Program-made: the position numbers and the translations under genes | Notes under the pieces: generated by a model | Told to the model about the DNA's origin: nothing | Seen by the model: the letters and a program-made list of their open reading frames with translations, nothing else | Database searches by the model: none | Shown: piece after piece, positions 63,613 to 64,000 of the stretch | Position numbering within the stretch: the stretch's first letter is position 1 | Layout: every line of letters starts with the position of its first letter | Origin: Streptosporangiaceae bacterium | GTDB taxonomy: Bacteria; Actinomycetota; Actinomycetes; Streptosporangiales; Streptosporangiaceae | Assembly (NCBI GenBank): GCA_025964695.1 | Contig: JAOPYK010000102.1 | Coordinates: 1-64,000 of the forward strand | DNA: 64,000 nt | Direction of reading: 5' to 3'

Positions 63613-64000
63613 ATGATTCGTATCGCCTGGTCTCGGCTGCTGCGGCACCCCGCGGTGACCCTGCTCCTCACGTTCCTCGCCGCGGCGCTGGGCGTGCTCG
63701 CCGAGGGTTCGCCGGCGTACCTTCTGGCCTGCGGACTGTACGTGCTGAGCGTGACGGCGATCGATGCCGTCAGACGGGCCGATCTCGGCACCCTGGCCTG
63801 CCTGGGCTGGCCGGGCCGCGCGCTCGGCGGGGTGGTGCTGGCGGAGGCGTTCCTGATCGCCGCGCTCGCGGGGATCCTGGCCGCGGTGGCCACCGTGGCC
63901 CTCCCCGGCCGCCACGCGCACGCCGCGCCGGTGACCGTGCTGCTCGTCCTGGCGGCGGGCGCGGTCCTGGCGGTACGGGCGGTACGGGTCCAGCCGGCCG
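63613..64000 (+). CDS. FtsX-like membrane protein, N-terminal part (cut by window end)
   Basis: 129 codons are visible from ATG at 63613, which follows AGGGAGGAAC. Four hydrophobic helices (VTLLLTFLAAALGVLA, PAYLLACGLYVLSVTAI, GVVLAEAFLIAALAGILAAVATVAL, PVTVLLVLAAGAVLAV) alternate with short loops. The segment DLGTLACLGWPGRALGGVVLAEAFLIAALAG resembles the conserved FtsX/MacB permease region after which lipoprotein or peptide transporters are classified. The rest and any ATPase partner lie outside the window. Confidence 0.6.
   Translation, partial: MIRIAWSRLLRHPAVTLLLTFLAAALGVLAEGSPAYLLACGLYVLSVTAIDAVRRADLGTLACLGWPGRALGGVVLAEAFLIAALAGILAAVATVALPGRHAHAAPVTVLLVLAAGAVLAVRAVRVQPA

Noticed and set aside
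61931..63616. 561-codon plus-strand open frame opposite the carboxyltransferase gene
   Set aside because: Antisense of a carboxyltransferase with full catalytic motifs; no start signal and shadow composition.

Overview
The window is a gene-dense, very GC-rich chromosomal segment from a filamentous actinomycete. Nearly every codon ends in G or C, GTG starts are common, 4-bp ATGA/GTGA overlaps link many genes, and long antisense reading frames occur as artefacts. The gene order (sucD, DUF6350, purN, purH; folD; gltA, DUF3017, icd, mdh; add/deoA/cdd close to pnp/pmm and lpdA) is typical of Actinobacteria. Together with actinobacterial Tad and FHA-EccC genes it points towards a Streptosporangiaceae-like organism (inference; no rRNA is present). 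I saw no tRNA, rRNA, CRISPR array, IS element or prophage.

Layout. 1-12.6 kb is core metabolism: the sucD tail, a DUF6350 membrane protein, purine synthesis (purN-purH), folD, an FHA/HTH regulator, and citrate synthase, isocitrate dehydrogenase and malate dehydrogenase, the last two followed by perfect hairpin terminators. 12.6-24 kb holds a decayed TPR gene, galE-galK, a CorC-type transporter-like protein, trpS with a 2H phosphoesterase and a YihY protein, a SnoaL-like protein, a D,D-carboxypeptidase, and a coupled YbdK-ligase/M20 amidohydrolase pair. 24-36.5 kb is a nucleoside uptake and breakdown unit: BMP lipoprotein, ABC ATPase, two permeases, cytidine deaminase, thymidine phosphorylase and adenosine deaminase, facing a phosphohexomutase-family enzyme and purine nucleoside phosphorylase. 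36.5-42.1 kb has a gamma-glutamylcyclotransferase-like gene, a flavoprotein (LpdA-type) reductase, two membrane proteins and a biotin carboxylase/BCCP subunit.

42.1-61.5 kb is the accessory and most interesting part: a kinase-sensor-like pseudogene, zinc-free paralogues of ribosomal proteins L31 and L33 behind a Zur-type operator candidate, an orphan WXG100 gene and a 1543-residue FHA-EccC ATPase (type VII secretion), and, divergently transcribed, a compact Tad/Flp pilus operon. The operon contains a SAF protein, TadZ-like, TadA, TadB, TadC, Flp pilin, two TadE and one TadG-like gene, and ends in a 983-residue protein joining membrane segments, a LysM domain and a C-terminal SARP/BTAD module. 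This system has no local prepilin peptidase, and the type VII part has no EccB/D/E or mycosin. A beta-propeller lipoprotein, an O6-alkylguanine methyltransferase remnant and a NYN-domain protein follow.

61.6-64 kb carries the epsilon and beta subunits of an acyl-CoA carboxylase (partners of the alpha subunit about 20 kb away) and the start of an FtsX-like membrane protein cut by the window edge.
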